A DNA stretch of 64,000 bases from Lycocorax pyrrhopterus obiensis (lineage: Eukaryota; Chordata; Aves; Passeriformes; Paradisaeidae): positions 25,850,629-25,914,628 of the forward strand of contig JACSVZ010000006.1 of assembly GCA_014706295.1 (NCBI GenBank), in the 5' to 3' direction. Positions 1-10,881 of this stretch are shown piece by piece. The notes beneath the pieces are model-generated. The model was not told the origin of the DNA, made no database searches, and was given only the letters and a program-made list of their open reading frames with translations. The position numbers and the translations under genes were made by a program. Numbering within the stretch: the stretch's first letter is position 1; the number at the start of each line of letters is the position of its first letter.

Positions 1-1434
1 TATACTAATCTGAAAAAAAAAAGAGTATGCACAAGGAGGATATATTTTGAAGATTGGATGCACATTTCTTTATAGAAAAGAATGATTACACTAAAAACTA
101 CAATATTTTAAACTTCTGTTTAAAATATTTACCAAAAACCAGAGGTCAGTAAGAAATTCACAACAGTCCCAAAATAAGCACACACAAAGAAACATTTTAC
201 ATTTAATGCAAAAGACATATCTTAGGGCTAGCATTCAATCCCTACACAGTCCAAACTCCTGTTAAAATTGAATCAAATCAGTCTTATATCTGAAATGGCT
301 ACATGTTATTTCAAGTTTCTCTGTGGGAAATATCAGACTAGTCTTCAGCACAATTCCTGCTGACTGGTGATTCTGTCTGAAGAGCTATGACTGTGGATGA
401 GCCCCCACTATCAAAGCAGTCCTATCATACAGCTGATACCAAAGACAAATCTTGCAGCACCTGGTCTCCAGTCTCACTGTGGCAGGGATGAAAAATCCTA
501 TCAGAGCAGTGTCTTTAATACCCCTGTTCAGGTTGACTACCCAGCTGTATAAGCTAAACTTACGCTATGGAAAAACTCTGAGGGTTCTCCAGCCATTTCT
601 GACTTCAGAGCTCTGGGGGTCAAGGAAAACAGATTAGTGTCCAGCCATCAGAGGGTCTAAAGCAGAGAAGTAAGTGACCAAGAAGGCTTAAAAGAATGAC
701 AAGATAGTTAATGGAGTGCACCAAGCATCTCCAGGGGGTCTCAGAGGTCTCTGCTTTGGATTCACATCAGGGAAACACAACTACCCTCTCTTGTTTGTTA
801 CGCAGATGTCCCAAACTGTTCCTTCTATCCAAGGTTTGGAAATTTTCCAAGAATCTACATCTGACTTCAAAGCAGAAAAGGAGAGTCATCTGCACTAAGA
901 GTCTTCTCACCAGTTAAAAAGTTATTTATCTAGTCTAAACTTGCCATGCAGACTTCTCTTACAGGCCAGCAGAAAGACAATTACAACTAGAGGTCAAATC
1001 TCTGCACAAAACCTACACCTCTTTATTAAGATGCCAATGTGCTTCCACTACCTGTAAAGAAAGTCAGCCAGCCTCCTTCCCTAGGTGTCTTTTACCTGGC
1101 TGGTTTAAGTTTGTCTTCTCCAGAGAATCTCTCGCTTCACTGAGTATCCAATTCCTCCCCAAGAACCAAGAAAAACTATGTATTTCAAGCAACCACGTAT
1201 CCAGAATAGTGGGGTTTAACGTAATATCTGAATCACCGCCTGCTTTTTAGTTCTCTGGGTTTAATATTAGAGGTCCTAAATGGAAGTCCCAAGGAACTTA
1301 ACAGGAGTTTTGTCTGCATAGGGATTGCACATCAAGACATATCTGTATATATTCAGAAAGTCTAGCAATTGCTCAAAATTTACTTCTACTATTTAAATTC
1401 TGTAGTTACAAGAAATTTCATAATTGCAACTTAC
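1..1434 (-). other. GABRA4: GABRA4 intron 5, 3'-truncated by the window edge
   Basis: Starts with the GTAAGT donor of exon 5 and runs off the left edge. I looked on the minus strand for the next family exon (about 144 bp, encoding YAYP to TIKS-like sequence) and did not find it. The sequence is AT-rich and unique-looking; the small ORFs at 452-637 and 711-917 show no family resemblance. Confidence 0.8.
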
Positions 1435-1517
1435 AACTCCCAAATTTGAGAGGACAAGCATGACCATCCATGGGAAAATCCACTAATCTCATGGGACACT
1501 CTGCACTTATTGTAAGC
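1435..1517 (-). CDS. GABRA4: GABRA4 coding exon 5 (Cys-loop)
   Basis: This 83-bp exon has the usual size for exon 5 in GABA-A alpha genes. It completes Arg164, split AG|G with exon 4, and encodes residues 165-191 plus the first base of the next codon. The peptide [15 protein letters not shown] followed by [12 protein letters not shown] contains the whole Cys-loop: Cys171 and Cys185 flank 13 residues, the signature of the pentameric ligand-gated channel family. The Cys-loop couples agonist binding to pore opening. The acceptor ends in TATAG and the donor reads GTAAGT. The next exon should start with Tyr of a YAYP-like motif and lies outside the window. Confidence 0.95.
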
Positions 1518-1621
1518 CTATAATGGAACAAATTGAATAGTCTCTGGTTGCCATTTTGTCTAGGCAGTACAACTTTTGCATACAGTAATTGTAAGAAGTA
1601 AGAAACAAACACATTAGATAC
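1518..1621 (-). other. GABRA4: GABRA4 intron 4 (104 bp)
   Basis: Very short intron with donor GTATCT and a pyrimidine-rich 3' end leading to TATAG. No repeat or structure is evident. Confidence 0.9.
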
Positions 1622-1842
1622 CTCATTGTGTACAGGATGGTGCCATTTCTCATAATTCTGAAGAGTTTATTTGGGGCTGTCATATTATGTGCAACAGACT
1701 TTTTCCCATTCCTGAAGAAAGTGTCAGGAGTCCATACCTTCGAAACCATCAAGTTGTTAAGTCTTAAAATTTCAATAGGGCCATCGTACTTTAATCTTTT
1801 ATCTACCCATGTCTGACGAAAGAAGACATCCATTGTATATTC
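1622..1842 (-). CDS. GABRA4: GABRA4 coding exon 4 (ligand-binding loops)
   Basis: This exon is 221 bp, the family-typical length, and encodes residues 91-163 plus two bases of Arg164. It begins [12 protein letters not shown], where Phe97 and Arg99 correspond to the GABA-contacting loop D residues F64 and R66 of mature alpha-1. It continues through the [12 protein letters not shown] segment. Arg134 replaces the His that gives classical benzodiazepine sensitivity in alpha-1, 2, 3 and 5; Arg here is characteristic of alpha-4 and alpha-6. Two N-glycosylation sequons are visible, NMT (143-145) and NGT (156-158). The acceptor is AATACAG and the donor GTATCT. It is separated from exon 5 by only 104 bp. 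Confidence 0.96.
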
Positions 1843-2065
1843 CTGTATTAAATTGCAGAAAAACAAAGATCACATTTGCATGTGTGTTTCCTGTAAAAGA
1901 AGAAATCCCTCAGGAGCAAAGAAACCATTAGAAAAGAAAATTCTAAGTCCACTACACAAAATCTTTCCACCAATTAAAGTGTCTTGTGTACTTCTTAATA
2001 GCTTAATTTCTTACATTAGTCATATCAATAAACTGCTACACACATTTAATCATTAAGGAATAATT

Positions 2066-2079
2066 AACCTAATTAGGTT
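2066..2079. repeat. 14-bp perfect palindrome with TAATTA core
   Basis: AACCTAATTAGGTT equals its own reverse complement and contains a homeodomain-type TAATTA core, with a second TAATTA five bases to its left. It is a candidate homeodomain site by motif only. Confidence 0.5.
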
Positions 2080-2354
2080 GCAGGAAGCAAGCAACTGCAT
2101 TTGAAGTCAAGCATGTAACTGGAAACAAAATGATCTCTGACAAGAATTGTCAACAGATTTTTAAAGAAAATACATCCATAGATTGGCTGCTGCTAGCTAA
2201 ATGGAAAATACCAGGACAAATAATTAGTTCCATTTTAAAGTTAGGAAAGAAAACTTAACTTCATCTCAAGGAAAGTAAGCTTTTAACTGAAGAAAGCTAA
2301 GCAAGTCCCTTGCCATGCCCACAAAACATGTATAATAAATTATATAGAGATTCG

Positions 2355-2373
2355 TATATATATATATATATAT
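2355..2373. repeat. (TA)n microsatellite
   Basis: Uninterrupted TA dinucleotides for 19 bp, followed by a T run, in GABRA4 intron 3. Confidence 0.9.
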
Positions 2374-3522
2374 TTTTTAGAAGTATGTAGCTATCCCATT
2401 AACTTCCTCAGAAAAGTCACTCAGATGTTCCAAAGAAAACATGCAAACAAGTGCAGAACTGCAGACACAGGCACATCATGAGAAATCATATGTGAATGAA
2501 TGGATGAAAGAATGCATTTCTCATCTGGGGAAGCTAAAGCATTTCACAAAATAAACTACCATGTGACATTGAAAAAGGTCACATGGAAAGCTTTAAGTCT
2601 CTTCTAACTTACAGTTTTGATTTTGCTGTTAAGCCAAACAATGTTTTCTGACTTAAATTCAAATTCTTCTGCATAATGTTTCCATTGAAATTACTTGTAA
2701 GGCCAAATCTATTTGCATTGGCAAGGAGGCATGTCTACTAGTGTAATGCATCTTAGGATTATATCTGTCTTCTTTTCCATGACTGTATCCTCCACTGTGG
2801 TTTATAGTTAATCCATGCAAAGTGTCTCCTCTAGTGTCATTTCTTGCTGGTGACTTCATAGCTCATAAGTAGCAGTTTCTGTTATTAGCTTCTACATGAC
2901 AGATTTTGTAATATAAGATTTCAACCATTTTCATGACAAAATGGAAATAGGTACAAACTAAAAAGACATTCTGATCATCCCCTGTGCTGAGACCAAATCA
3001 CACTTCACTGCTGCAGCAAGTTTTATGAGCGCAGCCACATTCAGATTACATTGGGTCATTAATGGATATATTAACTAGAGAGTATTCCAGAAACAATTCC
3101 TGTATCGCTAAATAGCCTCCTAAAAAATCTCTAATGAAGAAAGGGGAAATATCTGCTGTAAACTCTCCTTTTGCAAGTTCCTCACCCGTCTTCAGTCCAC
3201 GTTCTCACTTTTGCCTGCTCCAATATAACTAATAACTTCCCATGAAAATGAAACCTGAGAGATGCCATGCAGCCCCCACTGTAGATTTGAGGCACATATC
3301 ACTAGATTTCCTTGACACCACATTCTTGTACCCCTTGTCACTCTGATAAGCATAATACTGCATATGATAACCAATGAAGGGGTAAGAAGCATTTCAACAT
3401 GAGACTGCTGTCACGAATGTAGCCTTTGAAAAAATACCTTGCTATCACATACCTTTCCACATAATAGAAGTAAATCAGGTGCACCACAAAGTGAACAACA
3501 GCACTATATGGGAAGAAAATTA

Positions 3523-3765
3523 CTACCCTGAAACTGCTTTTTCCATGAAGAAGTTCAGTTCAGCACGTACGGCTGGTGTTATTTCCATGGGATTTCTTGA
3601 ATATGTTATAAAAAGATCAACTGCTGTATGATTTAAGGGTGTATCACTGTATTTTAGAAGTTGATGAGAGTTTTGCTGGATTTGACCTTGAAAGCAAAAC
3701 CCATTCAGGCACAAATAACAGAACACGCAAATGTAATATTTCTCCTCTGTTACTATTCCATGCAT
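3523..3765 (-). other. Unidentified 80-codon ORF inside GABRA4 intron 3
   Basis: This minus-strand ORF (GABRA4 sense) has unusually protein-like composition in its second half, for example TPLNHTAVDLFITYSRNP followed by MEITPAVRAELNFFMEKAVS. Within it, a pyrimidine-containing TTTGCTTTCAAG at about 3687-3698 could act as a splice acceptor, and CAGG|GTAGTA near 3525 as a donor, giving an open exon-sized block of about 160 bp. I do not recognise the peptide and it resembles no receptor domain. It could be a cryptic exon, a degraded retrocopy or chance. Confidence 0.2.
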
Positions 3766-4133
3766 GTCACTTGGACGTTTAATTTCTGCAGATACTTATG
3801 AAAACTCTTATCAGACAAACATTTGCTGAAAGTGATGCTTAAAGGAGCACAAAGATCAGCAAAGGGCATTCATCTGAAATGAAAACATCAACAAGTATTT
3901 GTGAAGTGATGTCATTATTATTCACCTGAGAATAACACAAGTTTCAGAAACTAAAAGCTATTTCAAAGATATTACACATTTTCCTCACAGTAGACTGACT
4001 TAGACACTCCCTGCAAGGCCAGATTCTGCCTCTGTGCCGTGAAAATCTGTTTTAAATCCTATGAAGCGAATTTCTTAAGCCAGCCAAAACCCACTGAAAG
4101 TGTGACCAGAATCAGGCCTGATGTATCTAATTA

Positions 4134-4385
<252 letters not shown>

Positions 4386-5827
4386 TCAACAATTCCCATA
4401 AATGATCCTGGCGTGCGAACAGTTACCGCTTTCAGGGTTCTGTGGATGAGCAAGAGCAAAATGCAAACAGAGGTCAATTCAGATAAGTCTCAAATAAGAA
4501 GCACTGCTCAATTACCTTTACCACATAAGTAAATCAAAAGCAGCATTTCCATGCAAATCCCCATTCAGAAAACCAATGTTGACTCAATGGCTAAGAAAAC
4601 TGATGCCAAAAAATTAAAAGGCTCACTAAAAACACCATTCTACTTAACAACAAGCACTGAATCCGGGAAATCCACATTTCTCAAAGCATTTATTAGTAAT
4701 ATTTGGACCTACTGGTAATAACAGGACTACAGACATTAGCATGCCATGCACTGAGCAATTTAGTATTGCAGGATCAAGAACTGAATCCATATCCTGAGAA
4801 GTACTTAAGTGCTTTAATACTAATATCCAAAATAAAAGTTGGAGGTCTAAGCATTTTTGAGGGTTTGAACCAAGATCCGCATTCTGCTACAAAGCCTGTC
4901 TTGAAAGAACTAATGATACTTAGGACACTGTTAAAAACAGTGCACTGAGCAGAGGTTTTGCACTCTCACAGCTGTGTACGGCAAACCAACCACCAGAGAA
5001 AACAGTTTCATTTTAATGTATTATTTCCTTTACTACCTTGAAATTTTAGATGGGCATCCACTCTACAGCATACTCTACACTTCCCCTTAAACCAAAGAAT
5101 ACATGCACCAATTTCACTGGGATTTAGGTCTCTTCCTAATGTAAAGGGCTAGAAAGCTGCTAATAATTATCAGCTGTTATGATGATCTTGTGATCAAAGC
5201 ATTAGCTAACAGTTTAATTCAGGTAATTAACTCACATCATAAATTTAAAAAAAAAATCTACTGAAGGTCTTACCAAACAGTATCTGTTTGAAGAAACGTG
5301 CATGATCTACAAATTCACAAGCAGCTTCTAAACCCCTACAACTCAAATTACTAAAGAGGATAAGTGGCTCAAGTCTGATAATTCAGGCTTTATCATAGTA
5401 TTTGCAATCTAAAACTGAAAGGAGGAAAGACTCAACAGAGTCAGCAGAAGAAGAATATGCCCCACTTGAAAAGAAAAAAAAATTTTAAAAACCATTCTTC
5501 ACAAATGTCACTTTGAATCAAATGGTAAAAGATAAAAAAAAGAAGAGAGCAATGGGAAAACAGGGAACCTGCACTTCTTGCATCTAGAATGAGTCTCAAG
5601 CTGTGAAAAAAAAGGTGAAAGAAAACCATGTAAAATTATTTTACTACAGAATTTGCAAATTATTTAGAGAAGAATAGCTAAGAATTTTTCCACTAAATGT
5701 CAAAAAGATTACTTTACTGGAAGCTAAGTTCCACAGAAAGGCATTTTTTTCAAAATAACTCTAAAGAAATTCCACTGTACAACAGCTGGTAGCTCAGAGG
5801 TCCCTGGAAAGTTGCATAGTTTGCCAT

Positions 5828-5857
5828 GTTTGTCTCCAAGAGGTTTGTCTCCAAGAG
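5828..5857. repeat. Perfect 15-bp tandem duplication
   Basis: GTTTGTCTCCAAGAG occurs twice head to tail with no mismatch. It is likely a recent replication-slippage duplication in GABRA4 intron 2. Confidence 0.9.
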
Positions 5858-6333
5858 ATTTTAAGAAGCAACTCCCAAGTTCCAGATAACACACCTTCAT
5901 ACCATGCCATTTGTTTTGCAATGGGTTGCTCTCTAAACATATCAAATGGAAGCTGCTCCCTTTTCTACAAATAACAAAGTGTTCGTCAGTCAGGGAAATC
6001 CATGAGTGTTTAGATCACTCATTTAACTGACAACATAGTCCAATGACATTTCCTGAAGATATTTTTTTCTGGAGACCAGAAGGGCTCCAAGAGATTAGAA
6101 GTGAAGACATTTCTCTACAGTTCTAGAAGATAGGAGAGAAAAGCCCAGTCATACTTGTATGTAGAAATAGAAGAGATTCAATTACAACTGATCTCCCAGA
6201 AATACGCTATTACAGTTCATCCAGGGTTGGTTTAAATATATAAATATTTATTTCATTTGAACTTGAAATATTTCTGAAATCAGTTCTATAGAAATGAAAA
6301 ATTCATTTTCCCACATAGCTTTAATAAGGAAAA

Positions 6334-6469
6334 TACAGGAATTAGTCTTTGTTATTCAATAATAAGAGAAACTGAATATTGCACTCAGTTCCTGCAAGAA
6401 TCCCTTTCAGGAACAGAGTTCAATATTCAATATTGCCTTATTATTGAGTAACAGAGACAAGTCCCTGAA
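6334..6469. repeat. 136-bp imperfect inverted repeat (long hairpin)
   Basis: Left arm 6334-6394 and right arm 6408-6469 are reverse complements at about 49 of 61 aligned positions, separated by a 13-nt loop. The longest perfectly matched block pairs CTCAATAATAAG-like sequence, with one mismatch just outside it; the loop-proximal ends pair GTTCCTG with CAGGAAC. Outer ends are CAGG...CCTG, but the eight flanking bases on each side do not match, so no target-site duplication is visible. It could be a degraded palindromic transposon (MITE) or a hairpin-forming intronic RNA. Confidence 0.7.
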
Positions 6470-7140
6470 TTCCGTTCAGGAACTGCTTTACTTGTTAGTT
6501 CTAAGAAACTAAATAGGAGTAGTCCTCAAATAAACCTCAAACCTTTAAGTGTTTTTCCTCTGATGGTATATTCTTTTCTTTAGCTCACAGAACACTGTAA
6601 TTTTACAATCATACCAAACTGAGCAAAGGGACAGATTTTCCCACAGGCATGGGCTGCTTCACCTCAGACATCAATTTCTTTTCTTTTATTAAATGATTAC
6701 AGCTTCATGGACTATAGCCATTCAGAGGCTTTTGCAACTCTGTTTTTTGGAGTTTCTCAGAAAGAAGGGTTAAGCTAAGATCAAGAAGCTAATCTTCAAA
6801 TCAGCAAGCCTACAACTCAATGCTATTAGAAACACTACAGCAGCAGCACAAGAAAACAACTCAAAGTTTGAGTTCACTCTCCAGTAACTGCTATTCTGTT
6901 CTCAAATATTTATTAGTATGACCCATGAGAAAGAAGGAAGCAGGAACTCTCCGACAATTATGAGGCCACAAAATAGTGTTTACTTCTAGTTGCTTGTCCA
7001 ACATTGATGGCAGAAGAGTGACAAAACAGATGTTAAAATCACATCTTATTGAACTAGAAAATGGCAGATGAATGCGGATCTAGAAATACTTCAGACATCA
7101 TAACAGTTATCCAGCTAGTACAGACATACAAATCCTTGCT

Positions 7141-7527
7141 TTGCAGCCAAAACCGTGGTCAAACAGTTCAGTGTCTGGTATGAGCAAAGACAGTGAAGCT
7201 GATTATCTCCTTAATGCTTTCTCTCCAATTGCAGCCCTTTCATGCTCCACATCTTCCACCTCCATTGGCCTTAACAGTTGTGAAATGACAAATCTTGGAT
7301 TTTCTAGCACATCCCAGTACTTGATGCCAACCCGGGAGTATCTATGGCGACACCAATACCTACCTCTTATTCCTGTTCTAGGAGAAAACATAACTCCAGT
7401 TGGTAACAATAGAGGGGGTATAAATAGTGAGTCATGCTGCTGCTTCTTTTTTAAACTATTATTAATCGTGGGAATTCCTGTCAACGAGGAGGTGATCTGT
7501 AGTCACCTAACCTACTTTTACTGGTGA
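7141..7527. other. Region open on both strands, unidentified
   Basis: A plus-strand ORF of 128 codons (7141-7527) is overlapped by a minus-strand ORF of 93 codons (7203-7484). The block is less AT-rich than the surrounding intron. The minus-strand product has plausible composition (for example GIKYWDVLENPRFVISQLL), but I recognise no family on either strand and there are no clear splice sites. An old retrocopy or conserved non-coding element is possible; chance is more likely. Confidence 0.15.
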
Positions 7528-10500
7528 TTTAAGCAGCCCTCCAAAACGAATGTGTTGCACCACTTAATCAACTCAGGCTCTGCAAGCAGAAGATCCTATT
7601 AGAATCCTTAACGCTCTATTACTGGCAATAAAATGCAGTGAGTTGTAAGAAGGCCAATTAACTTTAAATATGACCATTTGGGTTTACCCCTCAATGGATC
7701 TTCACAAAGTATCTATCCACCATAAATCTTCAGGAACGCTGAAGAACTATTTATATCATACTGGTGTGTATTTTTATGTCAATGAAATAGGAGGAGAGTC
7801 CTACACACTGCAGTGGGAACAGTTAAGTCTGAATCACTGCTTGCAAGATAATATACTTTAAAGAAGCTCAGGCAGGATTAAAAGCAACCCCTGCAAAAAG
7901 CCAGAATAGTTAAGTGTTATAGATGTTACATGTGGGCTGAAGAAGTGATGCCAGGCCCCAGCCCTGGGAAGAGGAACATAAGAGAGCTCTCCCATGCATT
8001 TTATGTCAACATATGGGTTGAACTGCAGCACAGCTCCCAGCGAAAGACTTTGGGCTCCATTATCCCCCCGTCTCCATAGGCAACTGTCACTGCAGAGATC
8101 TCCGCTGTATGTAAACACTCAAATCCTGCACAGGCTTTCTGTATATTGCAAATTTTGCCATCAAAGGTCCCACAACTAATCGGAAACATTAACAGACAAG
8201 TCTGTACAAAGGTTTCAACATACAAAGTACAATTTAAATGCTGTGCAGTTATTGCTGCTATTATGAGATCAATCCCAGGATATATAAACCACATAAAATC
8301 ATATTACATCAGTTCCTACAGCTACATTAAAAAAAAAAGTAGTTGCTACAGATTTTTTTTAAATATAACTACATGTGAAAGATTCGGTGCTCTTTCCAAA
8401 TTCTTGCTGCCTGAATAGGGTTGACGTTTTTTAAGTGAGGGGAAAAAAAGAAAAAAAAAACCCAGCATATGAAACATGTTCTCTTGTTTCATTCTATCAG
8501 AAAGAACAGCTAAGGACACCTGCTATATGTAAGAATTCTCTCCAGACGCCAGAACTAGGTAGGGCAATTTTTAAAAATTAGTGCAGGATTCAAACACATG
8601 GGCTACATTCTCTACCAAAAGACAACGCAACGAACACAGCACCACACAAAAACCTTTGCCTCTATGTATGTTCACCCATCAGCATGTCCGAACCTGAAAA
8701 GGGAAAAGTACACCTCAGAAATTAGGAGATTACTGTTTCTTTGTCTATTTATCAGCAAGTCATCTCTGCTGAGACAGCCAATAAGCCTGATACTGGTGCC
8801 AGTTTTCATGATGTGGACACCTGTCTACTAAGAACTGGACTAAGAATATCAGCTAATTTTATACAGATCACTGAACAACAGACAGATGGTAATGACTTCA
8901 AGCATTACTAACCGAGGCCAAATTCAAATCTGTCACCTACAGGTATCTAACACCATATCCTGTTAAGCTTTGAGTCATCAACTCTCCCCAGCTGAGAAAG
9001 AATGGACAACTGCCGGAAAAAAAAAAATGACCCACTTCACTTTTCAGTGCTCACTTCAAGCCCATTTGCAATCTAAATAGTAAAAACAAATTATAATATC
9101 TATTATGCTGAGTAATGGAACCTTTAAGGTACGCTTGAGTTCCTAGTAAGAGCAAATAATCATGTAGATATTTTTATTTTCTCTAAAAACAGAAAATTGC
9201 CTTTGCTCTTCAAATGTATTCTGTGTTTATTTTCTGACTAAAGTCCTGCATAGACAGGAAATGAAACTCTTCAGAAATGCTGTTCATCAGCTGAACACAC
9301 AGACTAGATGGGGCAGAGAATCCTTCTCCTACCCTTCCTCAGGGAGACAATGGCCAACATATTTATTTCCACCAAGTACTCAGCTGCACTTCCCCAGTTA
9401 CAAGATCATTAGAAAGAAACAAAAGAAGGAAGAAAAGAAAAAGGGAAATGAATGGACACAGTCCTGTTCCTTCTGTTCAGGAGTCAGCAGTGTATGTGGC
9501 AATTTCCAAAGAGAAAGCCACAGAACTAACATCAGTAGTTGATAGTGAGATTCAAAACTTATGCCAGGTTCTACCTCACACAAATGAACAGAACTCAGGA
9601 AGGGAGAGGGCTCCAGCTGTCACTAAATGATGGGCAACCACACCACAACACGCCAGTAACGGGCTGTGGGGGATGCCGGCAGCTTGTGGTCAGCAGGTTT
9701 CACAGTCAACCTAAGAACCCTGGGCAGGAGGCAAGACACACACCACTTTCTTTCTTCGGTCTGGCCGTACAATTGGCCATTAAAAGCAAGACACCAGAGA
9801 TTAGATGTTCTCTGAAGGGCACAATTCATTGAAATTAGCAGATACATGGCAGCACACAGTGCTGTCACCCTCACCAGCTTCAGTCTCCTTATTCCTTCCC
9901 ACATGCCTAAGTCCAGGTTTAAGTGTAATTAGTTACTGTATCATGAAAATTTTAAAGACACAATTACATTTTTAAAAGTTACCATCCAATACAGGTTTGA
10001 AGCAGCTCTTGCAGGCCCTTGCCAACATCAAGAGTTGCTCAGGTAAAGTCTGAAACCATGCAAGAGTTTAAAATGGCAAATCAGACACAGGCCTTTTACT
10101 TCAAGTGAATAATGCTCCTTTCAAAGACTTTGGGCTTCTACTGTCACGTTGAAACTAAACACCAGAAAAGTAATAAGGTGATTTTCAGAGAAAATACAGC
10201 TTGTGTAACTTACTATAGTTTTTCTTCGTGTAATACACAAAATTTTTAAAAGCAGATGAAAACTGGAGACAGGGTTTAGCTAGAAATGCTTTGACTTCAA
10301 ACTTTTACAGCTGAATCAAAATAGTACTATGGTAGTACTTTTGAAGCTATACAGCAGATGATGATTTTAATTAATGACACTACAAGCAGCTTCTGTAAAA
10401 ACACTGCTTTTATAGAGTGGTTTTGACCAGGAAACCCACTTGGATTATAAACCGCATGCTGAAAATCAAGATATGATATAACAGCATACAGCGTAGGGAA

Positions 10501-10859
10501 TGAACTAACTTAATTTCCATCAGACTATTTTCAAACATCATACAGCATTACTTTACTCATTAGTCCCTAAATACCTTCCATCTACTCAAATTCAAAACAC
10601 TTATGCATTTAAAGTCTTCCTGACAGCAGTTGCAGGTTTTTTTTTCCTTTCCTACATGAAACTGCCCATCCTGCTTTACTTCATTCAATTTCTAGGTGAC
10701 ATTTCTTTGCTTCTCTCTTTAGACTTTCCCCCCTGCCCCAGCTTAATGGAAACTTTCACTTAAATGGTCTTTACTAACCTTTTAAATAAACTCTTCTGGT
10801 TTTGTTTATCACACTACCAAACCTCGCAGTGCCTAGTAAGGTGAAAGCTACTGTTAAAG

Positions 10860-10881
10860 TTTATTAAATTCATTTAATAAA
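10860..10881. repeat. 22-bp AT-rich palindrome
   Basis: TTTATTAAA and TTTAATAAA form perfect 9-bp arms around a TTCA loop. It has no evident function in this intron. Confidence 0.8.

Noticed and set aside
1..1434. Search for GABRA4 exon 6 at the left edge
   Set aside because: No block with the expected peptide was seen on the minus strand, so the exon is presumed outside the window.
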